Below are positions 1 to 6,696 of a DNA stretch of 8,548 nt, piece after piece. A program made the position numbers and the translations under genes. The notes under the pieces were generated by a model. That model searched no databases. It was not told the DNA's origin and saw only the letters and a program-made list of their open reading frames with translations. Within the stretch, counting starts at the first letter, position 1. Every line of letters starts with the position of its first letter. This DNA is from Bacteroidota bacterium (GTDB lineage Bacteria > Bacteroidota > Bacteroidia > Flavobacteriales_D > Crocinitomicaceae): contig VGML01000086.1 in NCBI GenBank assembly GCA_016866415.1, positions 1 to 8,548 of the forward strand, written 5' to 3'.

Positions 1-948
1 GAAGAAATTAAACGTGTCAACCCAGAAACAATTTGTGGGGTTAAAATTTTTATGGGTTCTTCCACAGGGGATATGTTGGTAGATGACCCAAAAGCACTGG
101 AGGACGTATTTCGCTACGCACCGTCCATTATCACCACGCATTGCGAAGATGACCCGATGATAAAGGAGAATTTTCAGAAATACATTAAAGAATACGGCGA
201 GCAACTTCCCGCAAAATATCATCCGCTTATTCGAAGTGAGGAAGCTTGTTATAAATCCTCCTCATACGCTGTTTCACTGGCTACTAAATACAATTCACGA
301 CTTCATATTTTACATATTAGCACGGCCAAAGAATTGGAGTTATTCCGAAATGATATTCCACTTCACGAAAAACGTATAACAGCAGAGGCTTGTGTGCACC
401 ATCTTTGGTTTACGGATCAAGATTATGAAACAAAAGGAAATTTCATCAAGTGGAATCCGGCGGTAAAAACTTCAGCGGATCGTGATGGAATTTGGGCTGG
501 TGTTTTGGATAATCGAATAGATGTTATTGCCACAGATCACGCCCCTCATACCTTAGAAGAAAAGAATCAATTGTATGCTAAAGCTCCTTCAGGCGGCCCC
601 CTGGTGCAACAGGCGCTTTTGGCAATGCTTGAGAAAAGCAAAGAGGGAGTTATTCCTATTGAACGAGTCGTTGAGAAAATGGCACATGCTCCAGCTGTGT
701 TATATAGACTTCAAAAGAGAGGATTTTTGAGAGAGGGTTATTTTGCAGATATTGTAATGGTAAATCCAAATCAACCACATCAAGTAGATAAATCAAATTT
801 GCTTTATAAATGCGGTTGGTCGCCATTTGAAGGCACCACTTTTTCAAATAGTATAGGACGAACGTTTATTAATGGTAAAATTGCCTTTGAGAATGGTTCA
901 ATCATTGAATGCGGAGCAGGAAGTCGTTTATCTTTTGGAAACTATTAA
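1..948 (+). CDS. pyrC: Dihydroorotase, 5'-truncated by the window edge
   Basis: This is the C-terminal 315 residues of dihydroorotase, the zinc amidohydrolase that cyclises N-carbamoyl-aspartate to dihydroorotate in cytoplasmic pyrimidine synthesis. The frame is open from base 1, so the gene starts upstream; the ATG at 52 is internal, because the codons before it already encode the family stretch VKIFMGSSTG. Visible active-site elements (fragment numbering) are Lys15 of VKIF, probably the carboxylated metal-bridging lysine; His47 in THCEDD; His105 in ILHIST; and Asp179 in ATDHAPH, the usual catalytic base. A substrate-side loop APSGGP follows. The N-terminal HxH metal pair lies outside the window. 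Full-length relatives are roughly 420-450 residues, so about 110-130 are missing. The C-terminus returns to the composite beta domain (ADIVMVNP, TFINGKIAF). The stop codon overlaps the next gene by one base (TAATG). The identification is secure; the metal-ligand roles are assigned by family analogy. Confidence 0.95.
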   Translation, partial: EEIKRVNPETICGVKIFMGSSTGDMLVDDPKALEDVFRYAPSIITTHCEDDPMIKENFQKYIKEYGEQLPAKYHPLIRSEEACYKSSSYAVSLATKYNSRLHILHISTAKELELFRNDIPLHEKRITAEACVHHLWFTDQDYETKGNFIKWNPAVKTSADRDGIWAGVLDNRIDVIATDHAPHTLEEKNQLYAKAPSGGPLVQQALLAMLEKSKEGVIPIERVVEKMAHAPAVLYRLQKRGFLREGYFADIVMVNPNQPHQVDKSNLLYKCGWSPFEGTTFSNSIGRTFINGKIAFENGSIIECGAGSRLSFGNY

Positions 949-1274
949 TGCGGAACTTAATTTTCATCATGCTTATTTCTGTAACAAGTTGCTCTGAAGA
1001 GCCTTTCAGATCAGAAAAATCATTAATGGATGAGAAAAAATTTATTGACGTTTATGAAGAGGTTTTAGTTTTGGAAAATTATTACCAAACGAAATACGGA
1101 GTTCCAAGCGCTTATAAAAATGCATTGGACGGGTCATGCCATAAAGTGTTTACCAAACATCAAGTTTCAAAAAAAGACTTTGAAAAAAGTTTCGACTACT
1201 ACGCTCATAGACCCGAGAAATTAAAATCAATAAATGAGCAGGTGATAGCTAGACTAAATAAAAAGAAATTATAA
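948..1274 (+). CDS. Small lipoprotein, DUF4296-like, function unknown
   Basis: This is a 108-residue lipoprotein whose ATG uses the last base of the pyrC stop (TAATG). An in-frame ATG at 909 would add 13 residues in front of the signal peptide and sit inside pyrC, so 948 is preferred. The N-terminus MRNLIFIMLISVTSC is a short lipoprotein signal peptide with lipobox VTSC, giving Cys15 as the lipidated residue. It is followed by SEEPF, a serine-acidic stretch resembling the surface-export signals described for Bacteroidota lipoproteins. The rest is charged and helical, with a tyrosine-rich middle (ENYYQTKYG), a KVFTKHQVSKKDFEKSFDYY segment and a lysine-rich tail. This pattern (a short conserved helix, a 'y..if.ky.is...F..sl.yY' core, then a helix) matches my recollection of the DUF4296 family, often found next to dihydroorotase in Flavobacteriia. 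Its function is not known. The overlap implies co-translation with pyrC. Confidence 0.85.
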   Translation: MRNLIFIMLISVTSCSEEPFRSEKSLMDEKKFIDVYEEVLVLENYYQTKYGVPSAYKNALDGSCHKVFTKHQVSKKDFEKSFDYYAHRPEKLKSINEQVIARLNKKKL

Positions 1275-2105
1275 TTAATTGGTGATTTCAACGTGTTCAG
1301 AACGGATTTTTTCTTCTAAAAATTGACTTGCCTTTTCGTCAAATACGTGTTTGTTTTCGGTAGTAAAATAACGAATGGTTCCATTTTTCGACAACATCTT
1401 TTCCATTTCAGAATGCCTTGAAAGATAATCAACTAATTTTTCAGCTACGATTGGTCCTTGAGCGATGACATTCACGTTACTTCCTAAAATCTCTTGAATA
1501 TGAGATTTAATGACTGGATAATGTGTGCAAGCTAGTACAATGGCATCAATTAGAGGGTCTTTTTCCATTAATGCCTTTACATCTTCATCAATGAACATTT
1601 TACCTGCAATTGAATTATGACGGTTGTTTTCAATCAATGGAACCCACATAGGGCAAGCGTGCTGGGTAACTGTAATTTCAGGGGCGAATTTCTTTAGCTC
1701 AATCTCATACGAACCAGATTGAATGGTACCAGTTGTTCCTAATATCCCCACATGTTTTGTATGGGTTAGAGCTCCAATTTCTTCCGTGCTAGGGCGAATC
1801 ACACCCAATACGCGTTTTTCCAATGATATCTTTGGAAGATCATTTTGTTGAATGCTTCTCAAGGCTTTAGCAGAAGCTGTATTACATGCAATAATTACCA
1901 AAGGCGAGCCTTTCGAAAACAAGAAATTAACAGCTTCCAAGGCAAAATCGTAAACAACATCGTAGGAGCGATTTCCGTAAGGCGCACGCGCATTATCCCC
2001 TAAATAAATGAAGTCATACTCAGGAAGCTGTTTTCTTAATTCGGAAAGGACAGTCAATCCACCATAACCTGAATCAAAAACACCGATCGGAGCAGTTTGC
2101 AACAT
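1275..2105 (-). CDS. murI: Glutamate racemase
   Basis: This 276-residue cytoplasmic enzyme interconverts L- and D-glutamate, supplying D-Glu to MurD for peptidoglycan. It is a cofactor-independent two-cysteine racemase, and both catalytic cysteines are present: Cys74 in IIACNTAS and Cys193 in LACTHYP, with His195 beside the second. The N-terminal substrate loop has Asp11-Ser12 in VFDSGYGG, and YLGDNARAPYG (residues 34-44) follows. Length is normal (about 260-280). The motif GVIRPS has Arg where many homologues have Glu (GVIEP), a variant I believe is usual in Bacteroidota. The start ATG at 2105 gives a family-typical short N-terminus. It is last in the - strand gene series, 62 bases after the second ompH gene, with an intrinsic terminator in that gap, so it may depend on read-through or on its own weak promoter. 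Its stop abuts the stop of the convergent lipoprotein gene. Confidence 0.96.
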   Translation of the reverse strand: MLQTAPIGVFDSGYGGLTVLSELRKQLPEYDFIYLGDNARAPYGNRSYDVVYDFALEAVNFLFSKGSPLVIIACNTASAKALRSIQQNDLPKISLEKRVLGVIRPSTEEIGALTHTKHVGILGTTGTIQSGSYEIELKKFAPEITVTQHACPMWVPLIENNRHNSIAGKMFIDEDVKALMEKDPLIDAIVLACTHYPVIKSHIQEILGSNVNVIAQGPIVAEKLVDYLSRHSEMEKMLSKNGTIRYFTTENKHVFDEKASQFLEEKIRSEHVEITN

Positions 2106-2120
2106 AAAGTAAAACTAAAC

Positions 2121-2148
2121 AAAAAAAGGCAATCTTTAAATTGCCTTT
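2121..2148 (-). terminator. Intrinsic terminator between ompH and murI
   Basis: On the - strand, 20 bases after the upstream ompH stop codon, there is a perfect 9-bp stem, AAAGGCAAT / ATTGCCTTT (bases 2140-2148 and 2125-2133), with a 6-base loop TTAAAG. It runs straight into seven T residues (2121-2127, three of them part of the stem). There is no T-tract on the other side, so it acts in the - direction. It should end most uppS-bamA-ompH transcription before murI. The loop is AT-rich and the GC core only three pairs, so leakage is plausible. Confidence 0.8.
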
Positions 2149-2167
2149 ACCAACTTTGATTTGATTC

Positions 2168-2680
2168 TTATTTTTTCATTGCTTCTGCATCGAGACGTAG
2201 CATTTCCACCATTACCTCTGCTGTGCAATCAATTCCACCTTTGAAGTAAAGTGTAACAGACTCGTCCATAACATAATTTAGTTTTTTGCGATCTGCGACA
2301 ATTTCGATTGCTTTTTGAATTCGCTCTAAGATAGGTTTGTTAAGTTCTTCGTTGTATGCCTGAATTTCTTGCTCAAGCGATTGTTGTCTCATTTCAATGG
2401 CTTGTTGCTTTTTCATCAAGTTAGACTCATCAATTTCAATAAGCATTGGTGTCTTATCTTTTTTTGTTTCTTGATGTTTTCTATATGCCTGCTCAAAAGA
2501 CTTCTGCATTTCTTCTAATTCCTGCATTCCTTCTCTTTGTCTATCTTCCAGCTTTTTTATTGCAACTTTCCTTGAAGGAAGTGTATCCAATAATTTTTGT
2601 GAATTAACATGTCCAACTTTGGTTTGTGCAAAACCGATTGATGAAATTATGACTGCAAGAGCAACTAATATTTGTTTCAT
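2168..2680 (-). CDS. OmpH/Skp family periplasmic chaperone (second copy)
   Basis: This 170-residue secreted protein belongs to the OmpH/Skp family, whose trimeric 'jellyfish' chaperones hold unfolded outer-membrane proteins in the periplasm for delivery to BamA. It has a clear signal peptide (MKQILVALAVIISSIGFA, likely cleaved before QT) and then the family's first beta strand, KVGHVNSQKLLDTLP. A long charged region, roughly residues 38-125, is rich in E, K, Q and M and should form the coiled-coil tentacles. The closing body segment includes KKLNYVMDESVTLYFKGG, the counterpart of 'YxxVxDxs.....y' in the family. The end KGGIDCTAEVMVEML resembles the 'g.DiT..V...L' ending of typical members. 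It lies 18 bases after the first copy and is clearly co-transcribed with it. The family is certain; the specific clients, and whether the two copies form mixed trimers, are not visible in sequence. Confidence 0.92.
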   Translation of the reverse strand: MKQILVALAVIISSIGFAQTKVGHVNSQKLLDTLPSRKVAIKKLEDRQREGMQELEEMQKSFEQAYRKHQETKKDKTPMLIEIDESNLMKKQQAIEMRQQSLEQEIQAYNEELNKPILERIQKAIEIVADRKKLNYVMDESVTLYFKGGIDCTAEVMVEMLRLDAEAMKK

Positions 2681-2698
2681 TTTCTATTTATTTATAAT

Positions 2699-3211
2699 TT
2701 ATTTACTAATTCCCATTTCTTCGAGTACATCATCACTAATGTCATACTCTTTATCTGCATAAATCAAATTACTTTGATTTGCTTTATCAAAAACGAAGGC
2801 GTAACCCTCTTTCTTTGCTAATTTTTTCATTGCTGTAAAAACACGGTCTTGAATTGGTTTTATCAACTCTTGACGTTTTTGAAAATAGTCACCATTTGAT
2901 CCAAAATGCATGGTTTGCAATTCTATGGCCTCTTTCTCCAACTTTTCAATTTCTTGTTTTCTTTTTTCCTTTTCCTCTTTTGGAAGAAGTACTTCTTCTC
3001 GCTGGTAGTTATCTTTTTTAGTTTTAACAACTGCGTAGCGATCCTCTATTTCTTTGGTCCATCGCTCAGCGATTTTATCCAATTTTTCTTTTGCTTCTGT
3101 ATATTCCGGAACATTCTTAAGAATGTAATCCGAATCAATGAATGCGTATGATTGGGCATTGACAAAGTACGTGCCAAAAAATAATAAACAAACAAATAAA
3201 CGGTTTATCAT
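2699..3211 (-). CDS. OmpH/Skp family periplasmic chaperone (first copy)
   Basis: This 170-residue OmpH/Skp homologue directly follows bamA. The N-terminus MINRLFVCLLFFGTYFVNA is a signal peptide, probably cleaved before QS, and is followed by YAFIDSDYILKNVPEY, the standard first strand and helix start of the family ('iayVds..il...pey'). Residues about 38-110 are extremely rich in Lys and Glu (for example KEEKEKRKQEIEKLEKEA) and predict the coiled-coil arms. The returning segment KKEGYAFVFDKANQSNLIYA is the conserved C-terminal body, and DISDDVLEEMGI is the typical ending. It is the same length as its neighbour but very different in arm composition, which suggests old paralogues. It should act in the periplasm together with BamA. 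A 58-base gap separates it from bamA and contains a possible weak promoter. The name skp/ompH is a family label, not proof of orthology with the Escherichia coli gene. Confidence 0.93.
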   Translation of the reverse strand: MINRLFVCLLFFGTYFVNAQSYAFIDSDYILKNVPEYTEAKEKLDKIAERWTKEIEDRYAVVKTKKDNYQREEVLLPKEEKEKRKQEIEKLEKEAIELQTMHFGSNGDYFQKRQELIKPIQDRVFTAMKKLAKKEGYAFVFDKANQSNLIYADKEYDISDDVLEEMGISK

Positions 3212-3238
3212 AATTAATCATTGCTCGTTAAAGAACGG

Positions 3239-3246
3239 CGAATATA
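3239..3246 (-). promoter_or_regulatory. Possible internal -7 box before the ompH pair
   Basis: The - strand reads TATATTCG, one base from the Bacteroidota -7 consensus TAnnTTTG, placed 27 bases upstream of the first ompH start codon. No TTG sits at the expected -33 distance, so support is weak. If active it would give the chaperones extra expression independent of bamA. This is inference from motif and position only. Confidence 0.35.
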
Positions 3247-3269
3247 AGGATTTATTGTCATATATTTAT

Positions 3270-5825
3270 TTAGAGCTCTCCCAAGTTCATTCCGATTGTA
3301 AAACTTAGCTTCGGATAAAATCCTTTCGTGTCGATCGATTGATCAGATGCTTTACCAAAACCGGTAGACCATGAGTCCAGGTGATCAAAGCCTAATCCAT
3401 AGTCAAGTCCAAGCATTCCAAACATTGGCAAGAAGACTCGTATTCCGACTCCGGCAGCTCTTTTAACGTTAAATGGGTTGAATTTATCAAAAGATGGATA
3501 TGTGTTACCCGCCTCCAAAAATGTTAATGCGAAGAAGGTTGCTGATGGGTTTAATGAAATTGGATAACGCAGCTCTAGGGTGTATTTCGCAACAATGGGA
3601 TCTCCACCGTTTGAAGAGACTTGTTGATCTTCATAACCTCGTAAAGCGATAATTTCTCGACCACCAAATTGCTGGGCACCAGTTAATCCACTACCACCCA
3701 TGACATAGCGATCAAAAGGAGTAATTCCGCGTGATTTGTTGTACGATCCAATATATCCAAATCCAAAACGCGGCATTAAAATCAACTTTTTATCAGGGGA
3801 TAAAGGAACAAACCATTCTCCTGTGAACTTGAATCGATAATATTCTAAATATTTATAGCGATCTTTTTCACTCATCGAAGCATAGTCTGCATCTGGTTTA
3901 AAATAGGAGTATGGAAGTGTAGCTTTTGCAGTAAACGTAAAATTTGAACCGCTTTGCGGGAAAATAGGTGCGCTTACTGAACTACGTTGTAAAACATACT
4001 TCAAAGCAAAGTCATTGGCATATCCTTTCGGAAATAAAGGAAAAAACGAATAATTAACAACGTCATAATATTGGTAACTAAGGTCGTAATAAGCTGTAAA
4101 ATAATCATCTGGCCATTTTTTTCTTCTACCTAAACCTACTCCAACACCTGTAATGGATACACCATTGTATTTATCATTAGTTCGTAAATAACCATTTGTG
4201 GACACTGATGTATTTGAAAGCCAAACAGAAAGTGAATTGGGTTTCTTGCCGCCTAACCATGGCTCAGTAAAAGAGAAGTTATATCCTTGGTAAAATCTTC
4301 CATTTGATTGCGCCCGGATTGATAATCGTTGACCATCACCTCCAGGCAGAGGAGACCAAGATTCTTTTTTGAAAAAGTTTCGAGTTGAGAAATTATTAAA
4401 AGTTAATCCAACTGTTCCAATTATTCTTGCTCCTGTTGTTGGCCCAGCACCCCCATAACCACCCGAAAGTTCAATTTGATCCGATGATTTTTCTTCTACC
4501 ACATATTCGATGTCAACAGTTCCTTTTGCTGGGTTAGGCATTGGATTTACTTGAAATGCTTGTTCGTTGAAAAACCCTAGTTGAGCGAGTTCGCGCTGGG
4601 TTCTCATAATGGCCTCCTTGCTGAATAAGTCACCGGGCTTCGTTCTTATTTCACGTAAAATGACACGATCATTGGTTTTTGTATTCCCTTTAATTGTTAT
4701 CGAACCGATTCGAGCCTCTTTCCCTTCAATAATTCTAATTTGATGATTAATTTGGTTGTTTGTTACATTTGTTTCAACTGGAATTACTTGGAAAAATAAA
4801 TATCCTTTATCCATGTATAGTGCACTAATGTCTCGTCCATCACCATTTCCATAGAGGCGCCCGTCAAATAATGTTTTGTTGTATATATCACCTTTTTTAA
4901 TTCCCAAAACAGTATCCAGAAAACTAGAACGATACTTGGAATTTCCAATCCACTCGACATCTCCAAAATAGTACTTATTTCCCTCCTCAATCTTAATTTC
5001 GATTTTCAAGTTTTTGTCATCTAATGCATAAACAGTATCTTTCACGATTGCAGCATCTCTTAATCCAACTGCGTTAAACTTCCCAAGTAAGGCTAATTTA
5101 TCCGTTTGATAACTTGTCTCAGTATATTTTGAACGCTTGAAAATTCTCAAAATAGACTTTTGCTTCGTATCCTTCATTGCTAATTTTAATTTCCATATTG
5201 GAACTTCAGTGTTCCCTGAAATAGCTATTTCTTTGATTCCAATTCGTTGTCCTTTTGTAATATCAATCAAGAAAATTTCTGAATTATTAATTAAGGTGTC
5301 CTTAATTTGGGAAATAATAACCTTTACATTGTAAAAACCCTTGTCGCGATAATATCCTTTAATCTTACTTTTCGTTTGAAAAACTAAATTTTCCGAAATT
5401 GTTTTACCCGCGAATAACGTTATTTCTTCCCTGATTTTATCGGCATCTCTTTTTGTAACTCCTTTGAATTTGAATTTAGAGAGTTTCGGACGGGTCGTTA
5501 AGTCAATTACTAAATAAACAACGCCGGCAATTTCCTTTTCCGCGCAGATTGAAATGTTTGAAAATAAACCCTCTGCCCAAAGACTCTTAATTGCTTTATT
5601 GATTTGCTCGCCAGGCAGCGTGATTTTTTGCCCTTGTCTCAAACCTGCAATAAGCTTAATTGCTTGATGATCAAAATTTTCTGCGCCCACAACGCGAATT
5701 GGCCCAATTTCGTATTGCTTCGGATTTTGATAGGAAAAATCAATGCCACCGAGCGAAGAAGGGTTGTTTTGTCCTTGAACAAGGAGCGAGGTTAGTATAA
5801 TTAATAATGAAAATAGTTTCTTCAT
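3270..5825 (-). CDS. bamA: Outer-membrane assembly factor BamA (Omp85)
   Basis: This is the 851-residue core of the beta-barrel assembly machine, which folds and inserts outer-membrane proteins. The signal peptide MKKLFSLLIILTSLLVQG is followed by five POTRA-like repeats at roughly residues 40-110, 114-191, 195-282, 285-366 and 370-445; each shows the G(N)-type strand/helix pattern, such as IAISGNTEV and ITIKGNTKTND. The C-terminal half (about 450-851) is the 16-strand barrel, with YNFSFTEPWLGG and the loop-6 lock motif LRGY (728-731, the VRGF/Y motif of Omp85). The POTRA4 insertion around GNGDGRDISALYMDKGYLFF is, I believe, usual in Bacteroidota. The start is taken as the ATG at 5825, which overlaps the uppS stop as TGATG; a TTG one codon earlier is not needed. 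There is no convincing Shine-Dalgarno, so translation is probably coupled to uppS. The C-terminus is unusual: it ends GMNLGEL, without the usual final aromatic residue. The two ompH genes follow. Confidence 0.96.
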   Translation of the reverse strand: MKKLFSLLIILTSLLVQGQNNPSSLGGIDFSYQNPKQYEIGPIRVVGAENFDHQAIKLIAGLRQGQKITLPGEQINKAIKSLWAEGLFSNISICAEKEIAGVVYLVIDLTTRPKLSKFKFKGVTKRDADKIREEITLFAGKTISENLVFQTKSKIKGYYRDKGFYNVKVIISQIKDTLINNSEIFLIDITKGQRIGIKEIAISGNTEVPIWKLKLAMKDTKQKSILRIFKRSKYTETSYQTDKLALLGKFNAVGLRDAAIVKDTVYALDDKNLKIEIKIEEGNKYYFGDVEWIGNSKYRSSFLDTVLGIKKGDIYNKTLFDGRLYGNGDGRDISALYMDKGYLFFQVIPVETNVTNNQINHQIRIIEGKEARIGSITIKGNTKTNDRVILREIRTKPGDLFSKEAIMRTQRELAQLGFFNEQAFQVNPMPNPAKGTVDIEYVVEEKSSDQIELSGGYGGAGPTTGARIIGTVGLTFNNFSTRNFFKKESWSPLPGGDGQRLSIRAQSNGRFYQGYNFSFTEPWLGGKKPNSLSVWLSNTSVSTNGYLRTNDKYNGVSITGVGVGLGRRKKWPDDYFTAYYDLSYQYYDVVNYSFFPLFPKGYANDFALKYVLQRSSVSAPIFPQSGSNFTFTAKATLPYSYFKPDADYASMSEKDRYKYLEYYRFKFTGEWFVPLSPDKKLILMPRFGFGYIGSYNKSRGITPFDRYVMGGSGLTGAQQFGGREIIALRGYEDQQVSSNGGDPIVAKYTLELRYPISLNPSATFFALTFLEAGNTYPSFDKFNPFNVKRAAGVGIRVFLPMFGMLGLDYGLGFDHLDSWSTGFGKASDQSIDTKGFYPKLSFTIGMNLGEL

Positions 5826-6574
5826 CAATCTGCAATTATTTGTTCGGAAACTTTTCCAAAACGGCGCTCTCTACGCTGGAAATCAATGAGCGCTTGAATA
5901 AACTGCTCTCTTCCGAAATCAGGCCAATGAACATCTGTAAAATAAAACTCAGCGTATGCGATTTGCCACAGAAGAAAATTACTTAATCGATGTTCCCCGC
6001 TCGTTCTTATCAATAATTCTGGATCTGGAATACCTTTAGTTGCCAAATAGCTAGAGATTAATTCGCCCGATATTTGATCAACATCGATTAGATTCGATTT
6101 TATATCTGAAGCGATTGATTTAATGGCTTTTGTTATCTCCCATTTTGAACTGTAGTTTAAAGCCAGAATCAAGGAAATTTCATCGTTTTTCGCTGTTTCT
6201 ATTATCGCTTGTTTTAAACTGTGAGAGCATTTTTCAGGTAGCCCATCTATATCGCCTATCGCTAATAATCGCACCCCATTTTCATTGAGTTCATCTATTT
6301 CGTTCGTAATCGATTGAACCAATAAATCCATTAGACCATCAACTTCGTCTTTTGGCCGACTCCAGTTTTCTGTTGAGAATGCATAGAGCGTAAGGTAAGA
6401 AATTCCAAGTTCGCGAGCAGCTTTTAGGGTTGCACGAACGGAATCGACACCCATTGCGTGACCATCGAGTCGATTTTGACCGCGCTCTTTTGCCCATCTT
6501 CCGTTGCCATCCATGATAACAGCAACATGTTTTGGAATTTTGTTTTTATCTACCGCTTCCGTTAAATTCGACAT
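5825..6574 (-). CDS. uppS: Isoprenyl (undecaprenyl diphosphate) transferase
   Basis: This 249-residue cis-prenyltransferase condenses isopentenyl diphosphate onto farnesyl diphosphate to make the C55 lipid carrier for peptidoglycan, O-antigen and other surface glycans; it acts at the inner face of the cytoplasmic membrane. Family motifs are all present: HVAVIMDGNGRWA with catalytic Asp22, Asn24 and Arg26; GHAMGVDSVR (38-47); TLYAFSTENWSRP (62-74); and the family signature RTSGEHRLSNFLLWQ (190-204) with AYAEFYF, which carries the Mg and diphosphate contacts. LNYSSKWEI replaces the common NYGGRxE, a variation I recall from Bacteroidota. Length is normal. The ATG at 6574 leaves a short, poorly conserved N-terminus, which is normal. 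It is the first gene of the envelope cluster, follows a terminator and a candidate promoter, and ends in a one-base overlap with bamA. Confidence 0.95.
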   Translation of the reverse strand: MSNLTEAVDKNKIPKHVAVIMDGNGRWAKERGQNRLDGHAMGVDSVRATLKAARELGISYLTLYAFSTENWSRPKDEVDGLMDLLVQSITNEIDELNENGVRLLAIGDIDGLPEKCSHSLKQAIIETAKNDEISLILALNYSSKWEITKAIKSIASDIKSNLIDVDQISGELISSYLATKGIPDPELLIRTSGEHRLSNFLLWQIAYAEFYFTDVHWPDFGREQFIQALIDFQRRERRFGKVSEQIIAD

Positions 6575-6588
6575 CTGCTTTTCTATAA

Positions 6589-6619
6589 CGAAGTTAATGA
6601 AAGAATCTTGTGTTTACAA
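6589..6619 (-). promoter_or_regulatory. Candidate promoter of uppS-bamA-ompH unit
   Basis: On the - strand TTG (6617-6619) and TAACTTCG (6589-6596) are 20 bases apart, close to the Bacteroidota pattern TTG-N17-23-TAnnTTTG with one mismatch (C for T). The -7 box ends 14 bases before the uppS ATG, so the leader would be very short, about 8-9 bases. It lies just downstream of the atpC terminator, where a new promoter is needed. The motif is short and the region AT-rich, so chance is possible. Confidence 0.45.
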
Positions 6620-6643
6620 TTATTTTCAAACCTTAATTAACAT

Positions 6644-6673
6644 AAAAAAAGGGATTTGGAAAACCAGACCCCT
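6644..6673 (-). terminator. Intrinsic terminator after atpC
   Basis: Transcribed from the - strand, 23 bases after the atpC stop, AGGGGTCTGG pairs with CCAAATCCCT around a TTTT loop. That is about ten base pairs with one C/A mismatch and one G-T pair, followed by seven T residues (6644-6650). It closes the atpD-atpC unit and separates it from uppS. The T-tract lies only on this side, so it is directional. Confidence 0.75.
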
Positions 6674-6696
6674 CTATATTCTATTGACTTGCAATA

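Noticed and set aside
656..847. 63-codon - strand open frame inside pyrC
   Set aside because: It sits wholly in well-conserved dihydroorotase coding sequence and its product resembles no family I know; it is chance.
909..947. Upstream ATG at 909 as the start of the lipoprotein gene
   Set aside because: It lies within pyrC and would put MRSRKSFIFWKLL before a complete lipoprotein signal peptide; the ATG at 948 gives a normal n-region, h-region and lipobox.
1267..1276. AATTATAATT palindrome at the convergent stop codons as a possible terminator
   Set aside because: It is AT-only with no loop and no T-tract, expected by chance in such sequence.
2106..2120. TAGTTTTA just before murI as a -7 promoter box
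   Set aside because: It is four bases from the ATG and has no TTG at a proper distance, so transcription would start inside the gene.
2906..3151. Open frame on the + strand with many Phe and Leu, resembling a small membrane protein
   Set aside because: It is the antisense image of the Lys/Glu-rich coiled coil of the first ompH gene: AAA and GAA codons read as Phe-rich on the other strand. It has no promoter or family likeness.
3212..3269. CGTTCTTTAACG mini-hairpin between bamA and the first ompH gene as a terminator
   Set aside because: Only four base pairs and no T-tract after it; the genes are better read as co-transcribed.
4784..5334. Short open frames in other frames within bamA (4784-4990 - and 5137-5334 +)
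   Set aside because: Both lie inside conserved POTRA coding sequence; no separate start signals or recognisable products.
5604..5795. 63-codon + strand open frame antisense to the start of bamA
   Set aside because: It is antisense to the signal peptide and first POTRA of bamA, with no family likeness or promoter.
5826..5828. TTG codon one position before the bamA ATG as the start
   Set aside because: The ATG at 5825 overlaps the uppS stop in the common TGATG arrangement, and a TTG start is rare and would add only one residue.
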